Source of the DNA: CAKTOF01 sp964523945
GTDB taxonomy: Bacteria > Bacillota > Clostridia > Oscillospirales > Oscillospiraceae
Assembly (NCBI GenBank): GCA_964523945.1
Contig: CAZGBU010000023.1
Location: forward strand, 1 to 21,522
Length of the DNA stretch: 21,522 nucleotides
Direction of reading: 5' to 3'
Shown: piece after piece, positions 1-7,002 of the stretch
Position numbering within the stretch: the stretch's first letter is position 1
How the letters are laid out: every line of letters begins with the position of its first letter
Translations under genes and position numbers: made by a program
Notes under the pieces: generated by a model
The model's input: the letters and a program-made list of their open reading frames with translations, nothing else
Told to the model about the DNA's origin: nothing
The model's database searches: none

Positions 1-266
1 CCTATTGTTTTCTCATTACTTTGATAGAATGGAATGTGTATTAGAGCAGACGGAACAATCATTATTAACCCCAGTTTCCACCAGAGCCGACCACAATAAT
101 CGTGCGCAAATTTCCATGTGTCCATATTTTTCATAGATCGAGTTGTCCTATACCCTGTTACGCTATTTATACTTTTAGGGCAGTGCTTCCACATCATTCT
201 TCCAGCGATGAGTATAACAAGAGGAATTAGCAAATCACATATCAACATGAACCACCAAAACCACAT
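1..266 (-). CDS. SdpI/YhfL-family small membrane protein (partial, 3' end off window)
   Basis: Reading the minus strand from an ATG at 266 gives 88 open codons that leave the window at base 1. Residues 3-22 are a hydrophobic, Trp-rich membrane segment and a second begins near residue 65. Between them is the run GYRTTRSMKNMDTWKFAH (38-55). This fits the SdpI/YhfL family signature: a GxRT, SM and W..AH pattern on the loop between membrane helices. A GGAGGGG ribosome site lies just upstream. SdpI of Bacillus subtilis gives immunity to the SdpC toxin, but most short relatives have no known role and no toxin gene is visible here. The stretch is clearly richer in A and T than the rest of the window, which may mark a different origin. 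The family call is from memory of the motif. The C-terminus is not seen. Confidence 0.72.
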   Translation of the reverse strand, partial: MWFWWFMLICDLLIPLVILIAGRMMWKHCPKSINSVTGYRTTRSMKNMDTWKFAHDYCGRLWWKLGLIMIVPSALIHIPFYQSNEKTI

Positions 267-318
267 ACCAATTTCCCCTCCCTGTAAATTCCGATTTGTC
301 GCTCTGTTGTTTAAGAAG

Positions 319-347
319 ATTATACCTTAATGCTGTGAACAAATCCA
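319..347 (-). promoter_or_regulatory. Probable promoter of the SdpI-like gene
   Basis: On the minus strand a perfect TATAAT (-10) occupies 319-324. At 17-base spacing the -35 position (342-347) reads TGGATT, a weak match to TTGACA. Transcription would start near 312 and leave a leader of about 45 bases before the ATG at 266. The -10 box is convincing and the -35 box is poor. Confidence 0.5.
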
Positions 348-442
348 CCTCATTTCAGTCTGTCGGCGGTGCTGTGGGTGCGGATCGTGCCGGCCGTTTG
401 GTGAAACCGCCGGAGTTTAATCCTTTACTACTTATCTTGAAA

Positions 443-455
443 AGGGGCCGCCCCT
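443..455. repeat. Short inverted repeat upstream of the zinc-ribbon/TPR gene promoter
   Basis: AGGGG (443-447) and CCCCT (451-455) form a perfect inverted repeat with a 3-base CCG centre. It sits 8 bases before the -35 box at 464, a typical place for an activator or repressor site. It could equally be chance in GC-rich DNA. Confidence 0.3.
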
Positions 456-463
456 GTGGGAAA

Positions 464-492
464 TTGACAATCTGCCGTGCAGCCAGTATAAT
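464..492 (+). promoter_or_regulatory. Full-consensus housekeeping (sigma-A type) promoter
   Basis: TTGACA at 464-469 and TATAAT at 487-492 are separated by exactly 17 bases, a perfect 12/12 match to the consensus. Transcription should start near 499. That leaves a leader of about 55 bases before the ATG at 554 of the zinc-ribbon/TPR protein gene. No other gene on this strand lies close enough to be the target. Confidence 0.88.
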
Positions 493-553
493 GGGAACAG
501 CCACCCTGACCGGCGGTCGCACCCGCCGAACTATGATTTAGGAAGTGAGCGAT

Positions 554-2771
554 ATGGCAAAATTCTGTCACAACTGCGGCACATCTCTCGCTGACGATGC
601 CGCGTTCTGCCCGAGCTGCGGCGCGCAGCAGGTGCAGGCGCAGCAGCCTCCTCAGCAGGCTGCGCCCAGGCAGCCGGCTCCCGCCCCATCCCCGAAGAAG
701 CCGCGCAAAACCGGTCTGATCGCCGGCATTGCAGCCGCTTGCGTCGTGGCCGCGCTGGCGCTGGTGTTCGTATTTGTGATCTACCCCAATCTGTCCGCAG
801 ATCCGGACAACTATGAAACCTATCTGCGTGAGGGCGAAAGTGCGCTCGATGCCGAGGCATACGCCGACGCGCGCGACGCCTATTCCCACGCAATCGACCT
901 GGACGACAGCCGCGCCGAAGCGTATATCGGCCGCGGTGACGCCTATGCCGGTCTGGAGAAATTCGAAGACGCGCTGGCTGACTATGAAACCGCCTGCGAG
1001 CTGGATGACCAGGATGCCGACCTCTATCTCAAGATGGTCGATCTGTGCATCCGGATGGGCGATGACGCACACGCGCAGGAGCTGCTCGAGCGCGGGATCG
1101 ACGCACTTGGCGGCAACGAGACGCTTGAGACCCGCCTGGCTGAACTGACGGGCGGCGGCGCATCGCTCTCCACCGATCCGCAAAACGGCGGGCAGACCGG
1201 CGATGTCGACCTGCCCGGCGGCTCGCAGCCGNNNNNNNNNNNNNNNNNNNNNNNNNNNNNNNNNNNNNNNNNNNNNNNNNNNNNNNNNNNNNNNNNNNNN
1301 NNNNNNNNNNNNNNNNNNNNNNNNNNNNNNNTCGCAGCCGGTCAGCGGAACGGTCTCGCTGTCCGCCTCGGTGGAACAGGCGCTCTCCAATACCGCAGAC
1401 GCCCTGGCCGCGACGCTCGAGCAGTCGCCGTATTCGGCAATCGCGGATTTCACCGCAGCGTTGGCCGATGGCCAGGTTACCATGCTGCTCGAAGCGCATG
1501 ACAGCCAGAACGACGCTTCTGTCGGCCTGCACTGGAATGGCAATCTGGACGATCAGGAAATCGCCGCATCCATCGGCGTCAATATGAACGGTGAGACAGC
1601 CGACCTCGACTTGTACATCAACGACGAGTACGGTGCATTCCACTCCGACCTCATCGACAGTCAGTGGTACGGCGCGACCTGGGCAACGCTGCCGCAGGAT
1701 CTGTCGGATTCGATTCTCTACGAGGCTGGGATCGTCTCCGCCAGCGACATCAGCAACCTGAACACGCTCTACGAGCAGATATTCCAGCTTGTCGATCAGC
1801 TCAACACGGGCAGTTTTGACCTCAGCACACTGGATCTGAACCGCTATGCCGCAATTCTCTCTTCTGCCAGCGTGAGTACATCGTCCGGCACCGACAGCGC
1901 CGGGCGCGACTATGAGACGATGTCGATTCCGTATGCGTCGGTTGCCGACGTGGTCAGCGAGCTGGCCGAAACGCTCGCCAATGATGCAGCAGCGTTCGAG
2001 CTGCTTGCGCCGATCTTCGAGGCGAATGGCGACACCGTCACGGAATCCGACTGGCGCGATGCGTTGACCGACTTCGCCGCCGATCTGCAGGCTACTGCCG
2101 AAGAGATTGACGGCGTGTGCGACCTGACGGTTTATCTTGCAAACAATCGGCTTGACTCGATCACCGTCGACCTTGCCCTGACGGATGGCGCGCAGACGCT
2201 TGCAAGTTCGTTTGTACTCTCGATCGAATATACCGGCGAATATCTGACCCGGTTTGACATTTCGCTTTATCTCGAAGTGCCCAACGAGCAGCCGCTCGAT
2301 TTTGGCATCACCTTTGAGGCCGCGCCAGAGGACTCGTACTATGCTGACCGCTGCGCGCTGCGCATCACCAGCGGCGGCGAGACGGCTTCCGTCTCGCTCG
2401 AGAATACATGGGATCGTTCCGCGGACAGCGTCACAACAACCCTCTCTGTCATCGACGGCGGGACAGAGCAGCGGCAGTCATTCAGCTATTCGCTCTCTCA
2501 GAGCCGTTCGAGCACGCAGCTCCAGCTTGATCTGACGGCTTTGTTCGGCATCGACAGCCAGGTGACGGTGATCGCCATCCCGGGCGGCGCGTCGATCACG
2601 CGGCCAGACCGCTTTGTCAATCTCGATGCATGGGACCAGGCGTTCCTCGATAAGCTCGAGGCGGCCGCCGGGCAGCTAAACAGCCTGCTCAGCGGCGGAA
2701 CCGCCACTGCAGACGATTATGCTTTTGCACCAGATGCTACCAACGATACCGTAACCGCATTCATCGGCTGA
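554..2771 (+). CDS. Zinc-ribbon, TPR, single-pass membrane protein (interrupted by scaffold gap)
   Basis: ATG 554 is preferred over GTG 545 because AGGAAG at 540-545 is then 8 bases upstream. The visible order is a zinc ribbon with Cys 5, 8, 19 and 22; a Pro/Gln/Ala linker; a membrane helix at about 54-77; two or three TPR-like helix pairs at about 87-195; and then, after 100 N at 1232-1331, about 480 further residues of acidic, beta-rich sequence with no recognised motif. The topology predicts a cytoplasmic zinc ribbon with TPR and C-terminal domains outside the cell. The parts before and after the N run appear to be in different frames only because 100 is not a multiple of three. Both gap edges read Ser-Gln-Pro in a sensible frame. 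The full protein is about 700 residues. The arrangement resembles TcaA-like envelope proteins. Function is unknown. Confidence 0.82.
1232..1331. other. Scaffold gap of 100 N
   Basis: Exactly 100 undetermined bases, the usual placeholder for a join of unknown length. The nine bases before it (1223-1231) and the nine after it (1332-1340) are identical, TCGCAGCCG. The real contigs may therefore overlap, or a short Ser-Gln-Pro-coding repeat may have stopped the assembly. Confidence 0.97.
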
Positions 2772-2782
2772 TCCATAAAAAC

Positions 2783-2825
2783 ACAAAGCCGCCCCGCCGC
2801 AAATATCGCGGCGGGGCGGCTTTGT
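2783..2825. terminator. Bidirectional terminator between convergent zinc-ribbon genes
   Basis: An 18-bp perfect stem has arms 2783-2800 and 2808-2825 and a 7-base loop AAATATC. The stem is almost all G and C and is flanked by A-rich bases on the left and TTTGTT on the right. It starts 11 bases after the stop of the plus-strand gene (2771) and ends just before the stop of the minus-strand gene (2830), so it serves both. Confidence 0.9.
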
Positions 2826-2829
2826 TCAT

Positions 2830-3300
2830 TCAGCTGTTCGGTGCCGCCGGTTTGGCCTGGCTTGCCCCGCAGTAGGGGCAGAACGCCGACGTCTCGGAGA
2901 TGATCTGTCCACATTTGACGCAGACATAGACAACCGGCTCTGGCGTTTTGGTGCCGCAATCCGGGCAGAAGCCGCTGCCCACCGGCAGCTCGCGCCCGCA
3001 GTTGGTGCAGCAGACCACGCCGCGGATGCTGTTGATCTGCGCACGGATGGTGGCCTGCTCGTCAAGCAATTCCGCAATCTGCGCTGTCAGCGCGGCCATC
3101 TCCTCCGTGGCCGGGCCGCCTTTCGCCGCAAAAAACGCGCGCCCGAGCTGCTCAAACTGCGCACAAAGCTGCTCGTCAATCGCATGGATCCGACTGTTGA
3201 GCCCAGCGATGCCGGTCGCGTCTTTCGCCTTTTGCACAACGTTCCGGCTTTTGCTGCTGATCGACTCGCCCAGTTCCGTGAATTTATCCAAGAGTGCCAT
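2830..3300 (-). CDS. Soluble coiled-coil protein with double zinc ribbon
   Basis: The protein has about 156 residues if read from ATG 3300, giving MALLDKFTELGESISSKS. A longer start at 3363 is open but has no ribosome site, whereas AAAGGAG lies 13 bases upstream of 3300. The N-terminal half is amphipathic and helical: a helix resembling KxxDKFxExxxxISSKSRxVxxKAKD, then a charged coiled coil at about 35-90. The C-terminal third carries two zinc ribbons in tandem, CTNCGRELPVGSGFCPDCG and CVKCGQIISETSAFCPYCG, with eight cysteines in four CxxC pairs. No membrane segment or signal is present. Such proteins occur widely in Clostridia as zinc-ribbon hypothetical proteins without a known role. The position between two membrane-bound zinc-ribbon genes suggests a linked function, but that is inference. 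Confidence 0.85.
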   Translation of the reverse strand: MALLDKFTELGESISSKSRNVVQKAKDATGIAGLNSRIHAIDEQLCAQFEQLGRAFFAAKGGPATEEMAALTAQIAELLDEQATIRAQINSIRGVVCCTNCGRELPVGSGFCPDCGTKTPEPVVYVCVKCGQIISETSAFCPYCGASQAKPAAPNS

Positions 3301-3373
3301 CGCCGCATCACCGCTCCTTTGCCCTGTATTCGCCCGGTGCTGCCGCGCCGGAGCATATTCCAATGCTGCTCAC

Positions 3374-3402
3374 AGTATACTCATTTTCGGGGCGCGGCGC
3401 AA
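3374..3402 (-). promoter_or_regulatory. Promoter of the double zinc-ribbon gene
   Basis: On the minus strand TTGCGC (3397-3402) and TATACT (3374-3379) are 17 bases apart, matching TTGACA at 4/6 and TATAAT at 5/6. Transcription would start near 3367, giving a leader of about 65 bases before ATG 3300. It is back to back with the promoter of the plus-strand gene at 3538. Confidence 0.7.
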
Positions 3403-3460
3403 GAGCGGAATGTGAAAAAATACCGATTCCGTAGATTTCAAAGAAAAAACGCAGATAGGC

Positions 3461-3489
3461 TGGAAATCTGACGGAAGTTGTGCTAAACT
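3461..3489 (+). promoter_or_regulatory. Promoter of the zinc-ribbon/propeller gene, extended -10
   Basis: TGGAAA (3461-3466) and TAAACT (3484-3489) are 17 bases apart. The -10 box is preceded by TGC, making an extended -10 (GTGCTAAACT). Transcription would start near 3496, with a leader of about 42 bases before ATG 3538. The same ten bases occur in the cupin promoter at 6497-6506. Confidence 0.65.
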
Positions 3490-3537
3490 GTGTGCGAGCG
3501 AACCACCATATTATTCACTTGTGGAGGGAAAGAAACT

Positions 3538-5247
3538 ATGTTTTGTGAAAAATGCGGCAAGCAGCTGCCCGACAACGCTGCTTTCTGCGATGGCTGCGGC
3601 GCGCGCATTGACGCTCCCGCTCCGAACCAGACCCCGCAGGCTTCTGATGCGGCGCCCGCAGCAGCCGGCACGGCAGCAGCTGCCGTCAAGCCCAAAAATC
3701 CCCTGAGCACGCTGAACCGGAAAACGCTGATCGGCATTGCTGCGGCCGTGGTCGTGGTGATCCTGGCAATCGTGCTGATCGTTGCGCTGGTCGGCGGCAA
3801 CGACGCGCCGCTTCTGTATGTCACTGACGGTGAGCTGGTCCATCGTCCCAACCCCAACAATGAAGAAACGTTCGTTGTCAATGACGAATTTGTCAACTCT
3901 GATTTGCGGATGTATATGAGTGACGCGAATGCCGCGCAGGGCATGGCCGTTGAAGCCGGCTTCACCCAGGATTATGAGAAGTTTGTCTACCTCGCTGACT
4001 ATGAGGCCGACAGCGAGGAGATGTCGCTGTTCTGGATCGAGGCCAAGGATCTCGACAAGACTGACGCGGCCGACCGCGTCGTCGAAGTGGCCTCCGGCGT
4101 AACGAGCAGCCTGACCTTTGCGGCCGATGCCGATCTCGTGCTCTATCAGCGCGATGACCGCCTGTACTATTACAATTTCAGCAACGATGCTGAACTGGTT
4201 TCGCGGGATGTCTATACCTACAGCGTCTCCGACGACGGCGAGTACATTGTCTACCTCACGCGTGAGGACGATGGCTACGATCTGTATGTCTACAACGTCT
4301 CAAGCGGCGAGGAGGAGCGCATCGACTCCGAGGTCTTCACCGTCTACTTCTATGACCGGGACAATGGCTTTGCCAACATGATCTATTCCACTGACAACGG
4401 TGACGGTACCTACGACGTCTACCGCGGCGGTCTTGGTACTGACGCAGAGAAGCTCTTCTCCGACGCCTACACCGTTCTCTCCGCCTACGGCGACAACGTC
4501 TTCTACGTCGAGACCGATGGCTACGATGCCTCGCTGTATCTGTACAATGCGGAAAACGACGAGAAAACAGAACTGAGCAGCAGCTACTCCTACAGCGCCT
4601 ATACCAGCGCGCGCTACGGCGTCATCGTTTACTCGGAGTATGACGATGATAAGCTCGTCTGGTTCTCTTCCGTTAATGGCGGCGAACCGGTCGAGATGGA
4701 CAATCCCATCACCACAGGTGCCATTTCCTCCAACGGCGAGACGCTTTACCTCATCGCTCTGGAAGACGGCGCTGACGACGACGAAGGTGAACTGTTCCGT
4801 TATACGGTCGACGACCAGGTGCTCTCCGACGGCACCAGCCTGGACAAAGACGTCTATGCGCACTTCCTGCGCCAGATCAACGGTGAGATCTATTTCATGG
4901 TCGACTATGACAGTGACAACTACACCGGTACGCTGTGCGTATGGGATGATGAGACGATCGAGCTGGCCGACGAGGTCTACGAGTATCGCGTATACGCATA
5001 CGGAGACGACGGCGCGGCTTTCTTTGCTGACCCGGACGAAGACTCCGGCATGTTCTACCTCTACGACGGCCGCGAAGCCGTCAGAGTCGACTCCGAGGTG
5101 TACATGGACAACTGGACCGAGTTCAACGGCGACGTGCTGTACCTGACCGACTTTGACGAGGATGACGGCGGTTCGCTTTACCTCTACGACGGAAAGGAAT
5201 CCACCCGGATTGCCAACGATGTGCAGGCAATTATCGAGGTCAACTGA
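3538..5247 (+). CDS. Zinc-ribbon membrane protein with beta-propeller-like outside domain
   Basis: The protein has 569 residues. ATG 3538 is supported by GGAGGG at 3523-3528 with a 9-base spacer. Residues 1-21 are a zinc ribbon with Cys 3, 6, 17 and 20. An Ala/Pro linker leads to a membrane helix at about 63-86. The remaining ~480 residues are very acidic and Tyr-rich. They contain repeated beta-strand units of the form YxxDGxxLYLYDGKExxRI (for example near nt 5053-5103 and 5176-5223), with other degenerate copies such as DGYDLYVYNVSSGEEERI. This pattern suits a beta-propeller of the WD/TolB or DUF5050 kind facing outward. The ends of repeats suggest six to eight blades, which was not counted exactly. 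The head matches that of the gene at 554. Its ligand and function are unknown. It stands alone with its own promoter and terminator. Confidence 0.85.
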   Translation: MFCEKCGKQLPDNAAFCDGCGARIDAPAPNQTPQASDAAPAAAGTAAAAVKPKNPLSTLNRKTLIGIAAAVVVVILAIVLIVALVGGNDAPLLYVTDGELVHRPNPNNEETFVVNDEFVNSDLRMYMSDANAAQGMAVEAGFTQDYEKFVYLADYEADSEEMSLFWIEAKDLDKTDAADRVVEVASGVTSSLTFAADADLVLYQRDDRLYYYNFSNDAELVSRDVYTYSVSDDGEYIVYLTREDDGYDLYVYNVSSGEEERIDSEVFTVYFYDRDNGFANMIYSTDNGDGTYDVYRGGLGTDAEKLFSDAYTVLSAYGDNVFYVETDGYDASLYLYNAENDEKTELSSSYSYSAYTSARYGVIVYSEYDDDKLVWFSSVNGGEPVEMDNPITTGAISSNGETLYLIALEDGADDDEGELFRYTVDDQVLSDGTSLDKDVYAHFLRQINGEIYFMVDYDSDNYTGTLCVWDDETIELADEVYEYRVYAYGDDGAAFFADPDEDSGMFYLYDGREAVRVDSEVYMDNWTEFNGDVLYLTDFDEDDGGSLYLYDGKESTRIANDVQAIIEVN

Positions 5248-5259
5248 TTGACAGGAATG

Positions 5260-5295
5260 AAACCCCGCCCGCAGCCGATGCTGCGGGCGGGGTTT
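5260..5295. terminator. Bidirectional terminator between propeller gene and spoIIP
   Basis: A 16-bp perfect stem, arms 5260-5275 and 5280-5295, has a CGAT loop and ends in TTT on the plus strand and TTT on the minus strand. It starts 13 bases after the stop at 5247 and ends 2 bases before the spoIIP stop at 5298, so it can end transcription of both convergent genes. Confidence 0.9.
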
Positions 5296-5297
5296 GT

Positions 5298-6362
5298 TCA
5301 GCTGGACTCGGCCAGAATAATCTGTGCAAGCGCGTCTGCAAACAGCCGCGCCGAGACCAGCGCCTCAGCCAGAGTATTCCCTGATGCGCCGACCTCTACG
5401 AGCAGAGAGCCAAGCGTTGCATGCTGGTTAAAGCGTTCCGTGCGCAGGTCGATTGACCGGCACAGATCCGGATACGACCGGTTCAGCAGCGCCTGGACGC
5501 GCAGCGCCAGGCTGAGGTTTTCTTCCCAGTCCGGATGTGGAAGGCCGCCCTCGTCGGTGCCGACAACCAGCATCAGCTGCGCGGCATCCTGCCCATCCGC
5601 CGTACAGGAGACGGCCACCGCCGAACCGTCGGCATTCTCGGCCGCATCGCGGTGGACATCGATCACAATCTGGATCGACGGATAGGTTGCCAGGTACTCC
5701 TCAATCGCCGCAAGGGTGCGGGTATATGAGCCGTTGTAGGTTGGGTAGTCGCGGATGGTGGTATCATGGATCACGCCGATCCCTGCCGCTTCGAGCGTAT
5801 CGGCCATCTCCTGTCCGACGCGTACAACATTGTAATTCGTGTCCTCGGTGCGCAGTGTGTCGGACGGTTCGTACTCCCAGCCCGGCTCGGGCGTATACGC
5901 CTCGCTTGCGTGCGTATGGATAATCAGCACCTGCGGGCTGCCCCGCGAGAAATCCAGCTCCAGCGGATGCTGCAGCAAAAGTTCTGCCACATCCGGCTCA
6001 TAGCTGCTCAGCCCGGCCATGACAATCCCATCCACATCCGCCTGCGTGAACGTCAGCTCCGGTGCCGGTGCAGCAGCCGTTTCTTCCTCCACTGTATGAT
6101 CTGCAAGCGAAACCTCAGCCGTTTCTTCCGTCTCCGAATCGGAGGGCTTGTCCTCCTCCGCCGCAGAAGGTTCGGATGGCGCATCCGCCGTGCCGCCGCC
6201 CATCTCCAGGCGCAGCAGCGTCTGCATAACCGACGGGCTGGCCGCCGCATCTCGCAGCAGCTCCTGTGTCTCGGCCGCCGTCGCCAGCCGCAGCAGCACG
6301 GCGATGGCCAGCATCGCTGCGCACACGCCGGCGTGTGCGCAGTGTCCTGTATCGCGTTTCAT
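5298..6362 (-). CDS. spoIIP: Stage II sporulation protein P, peptidoglycan amidase/endopeptidase
   Basis: The protein has 354 residues from ATG 6362, which follows GGGGGGTGG; an upstream in-frame ATG at 6431 has no such site. Residues 11-30 are a membrane anchor, 55-105 an acidic low-complexity stretch, and 143 to the end the SpoIIP catalytic domain. Hallmarks are VLIIHTHASEAYTP (His149, His151, Glu154), RTEDTNYNVVRVG, IVIDVHRDA (Asp236, His238) and NQHATLGSLLVEVGASGNT. In the family, SpoIIP acts with SpoIID and SpoIIM to thin septal peptidoglycan and drive engulfment during sporulation. It is slightly shorter than the Bacillus subtilis protein (about 400 residues). It stands alone here, without gpr or other spore genes. 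Its presence says the lineage forms, or recently formed, spores. Confidence 0.95.
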   Translation of the reverse strand: MKRDTGHCAHAGVCAAMLAIAVLLRLATAAETQELLRDAAASPSVMQTLLRLEMGGGTADAPSEPSAAEEDKPSDSETEETAEVSLADHTVEEETAAAPAPELTFTQADVDGIVMAGLSSYEPDVAELLLQHPLELDFSRGSPQVLIIHTHASEAYTPEPGWEYEPSDTLRTEDTNYNVVRVGQEMADTLEAAGIGVIHDTTIRDYPTYNGSYTRTLAAIEEYLATYPSIQIVIDVHRDAAENADGSAVAVSCTADGQDAAQLMLVVGTDEGGLPHPDWEENLSLALRVQALLNRSYPDLCRSIDLRTERFNQHATLGSLLVEVGASGNTLAEALVSARLFADALAQIILAESS

Positions 6363-6435
6363 GGTAATCCACCCCCCTATACCATATGCGCGGCAGCGCA
6401 GGTTTAGAAGTGGAAATCCAAATTTCTCCATGATC

Positions 6436-6466
6436 TTTGTATCCCAATTTTTTGTGCAGAATACCC
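6436..6466 (-). promoter_or_regulatory. Possible sigma-E-like promoter of spoIIP
   Basis: On the minus strand GGGTATT (6460-6466) and GATACAAA (6436-6443) loosely resemble the mother-cell sigma-E elements KMATATT and CATACAAT, at a spacing of 16, slightly longer than usual. spoIIP is a sigma-E target in Bacillus subtilis, which is the main reason to consider it. The match is weak. Confidence 0.25.
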
Positions 6467-6477
6467 TGCACGATCAC

Positions 6478-6506
6478 TTGCATATTCCGGTGCGGCGTGC
6501 TAAACT
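6478..6506 (+). promoter_or_regulatory. Promoter of the cupin-SDR operon, extended -10
   Basis: TTGCAT (6478-6483) and TAAACT (6501-6506) are 17 bases apart, and TGC directly precedes the -10 box. Transcription would start near 6513, about 53 bases before ATG 6566. The ten bases GTGCTAAACT are identical to those in the promoter at 3484. Confidence 0.75.
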
Positions 6507-6565
6507 AATAGGGCATAGATAAGACTCTTGTGCCATTGAAAATTCTTTGAAAGGGGTTCCTAACT

Positions 6566-6931
6566 ATGGCTCAGTACAAAATCCAGAGAAAAAAAGGCGT
6601 TGAGGGCAGCACCGTCTACGCGTACACCGCGCCCGGTCACAACGAGTGCGTCCCGACCCGTCTGCACGATCCGGCCGACGTTGACGGCGGCAAGATGATC
6701 ATGGGCATCACCTACTTTATCCCCGGCGGCGGCTGTGACTTCGGCGCGAACCCGCTCGAGTCCATCTACTACATTCTCGAGGGTGAGATGACGCTCAAGA
6801 CCGACACCGAGGAGACCGTTCTGCACGCGGGCGACAGCTTCCACTGCTGCGGCGGCACGAACAAGTCCGTCACCAACACCGGCGATACGGTCTGCCAGAT
6901 GCTCGTTGCGCTACTCCCGCCGCAGGGCTGA
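6566..6931 (+). CDS. Small cupin-domain protein lacking canonical metal ligands
   Basis: The protein has 121 residues, with ATG 6566 after AAAGGGG. A single conserved beta-barrel is marked by PLESIYYILEGEMTL (63-77) and LHAGDSFHCCGG followed by TNKSVTNTGD (86-106). In typical cupins motif 1 is G(X)5HXH(X)3-4E(X)6G and motif 2 is G(X)5PXG(X)2H(X)3N. Here the HXH positions are occupied by about Gly60-Asn62, the Glu position by Ser66 (a Glu lies next to it), and the motif 2 His by Lys100. All four usual metal ligands are therefore missing, although the fold residues remain. Codon use is strongly biased to C-ending codons, as in highly expressed genes. It heads an operon with the dehydrogenase 71 bases downstream. 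It may be a binding or accessory protein, or a sugar isomerase-like cupin. No substrate can be named. Confidence 0.85.
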   Translation: MAQYKIQRKKGVEGSTVYAYTAPGHNECVPTRLHDPADVDGGKMIMGITYFIPGGGCDFGANPLESIYYILEGEMTLKTDTEETVLHAGDSFHCCGGTNKSVTNTGDTVCQMLVALLPPQG

Positions 6932-7002
6932 GCACAGCTTCGGTTCATCAGCCGCAATCCGGCTCTGAATACACAGTATTTTAAAAAGAAGGAGTAATCA
7001 CA

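Noticed and set aside
118..541. Short plus-strand frames at 118-330 and 296-541
   Set aside because: The first is antisense to the SdpI-like gene, which has a family motif and ribosome site. The second runs through the promoter region and resembles no protein.
428..1543. 371-residue minus-strand frame across the N gap
   Set aside because: It is open only because GC-rich DNA has few stops. It lies antisense to the zinc-ribbon/TPR gene, which has Cys motifs, a membrane helix, a promoter and a ribosome site.
6381..6388. CATATGGT as the sigma-E -10 box for spoIIP
   Set aside because: Transcription would begin inside the ribosome site, about 12 bases from the ATG, and no -35 element is present.
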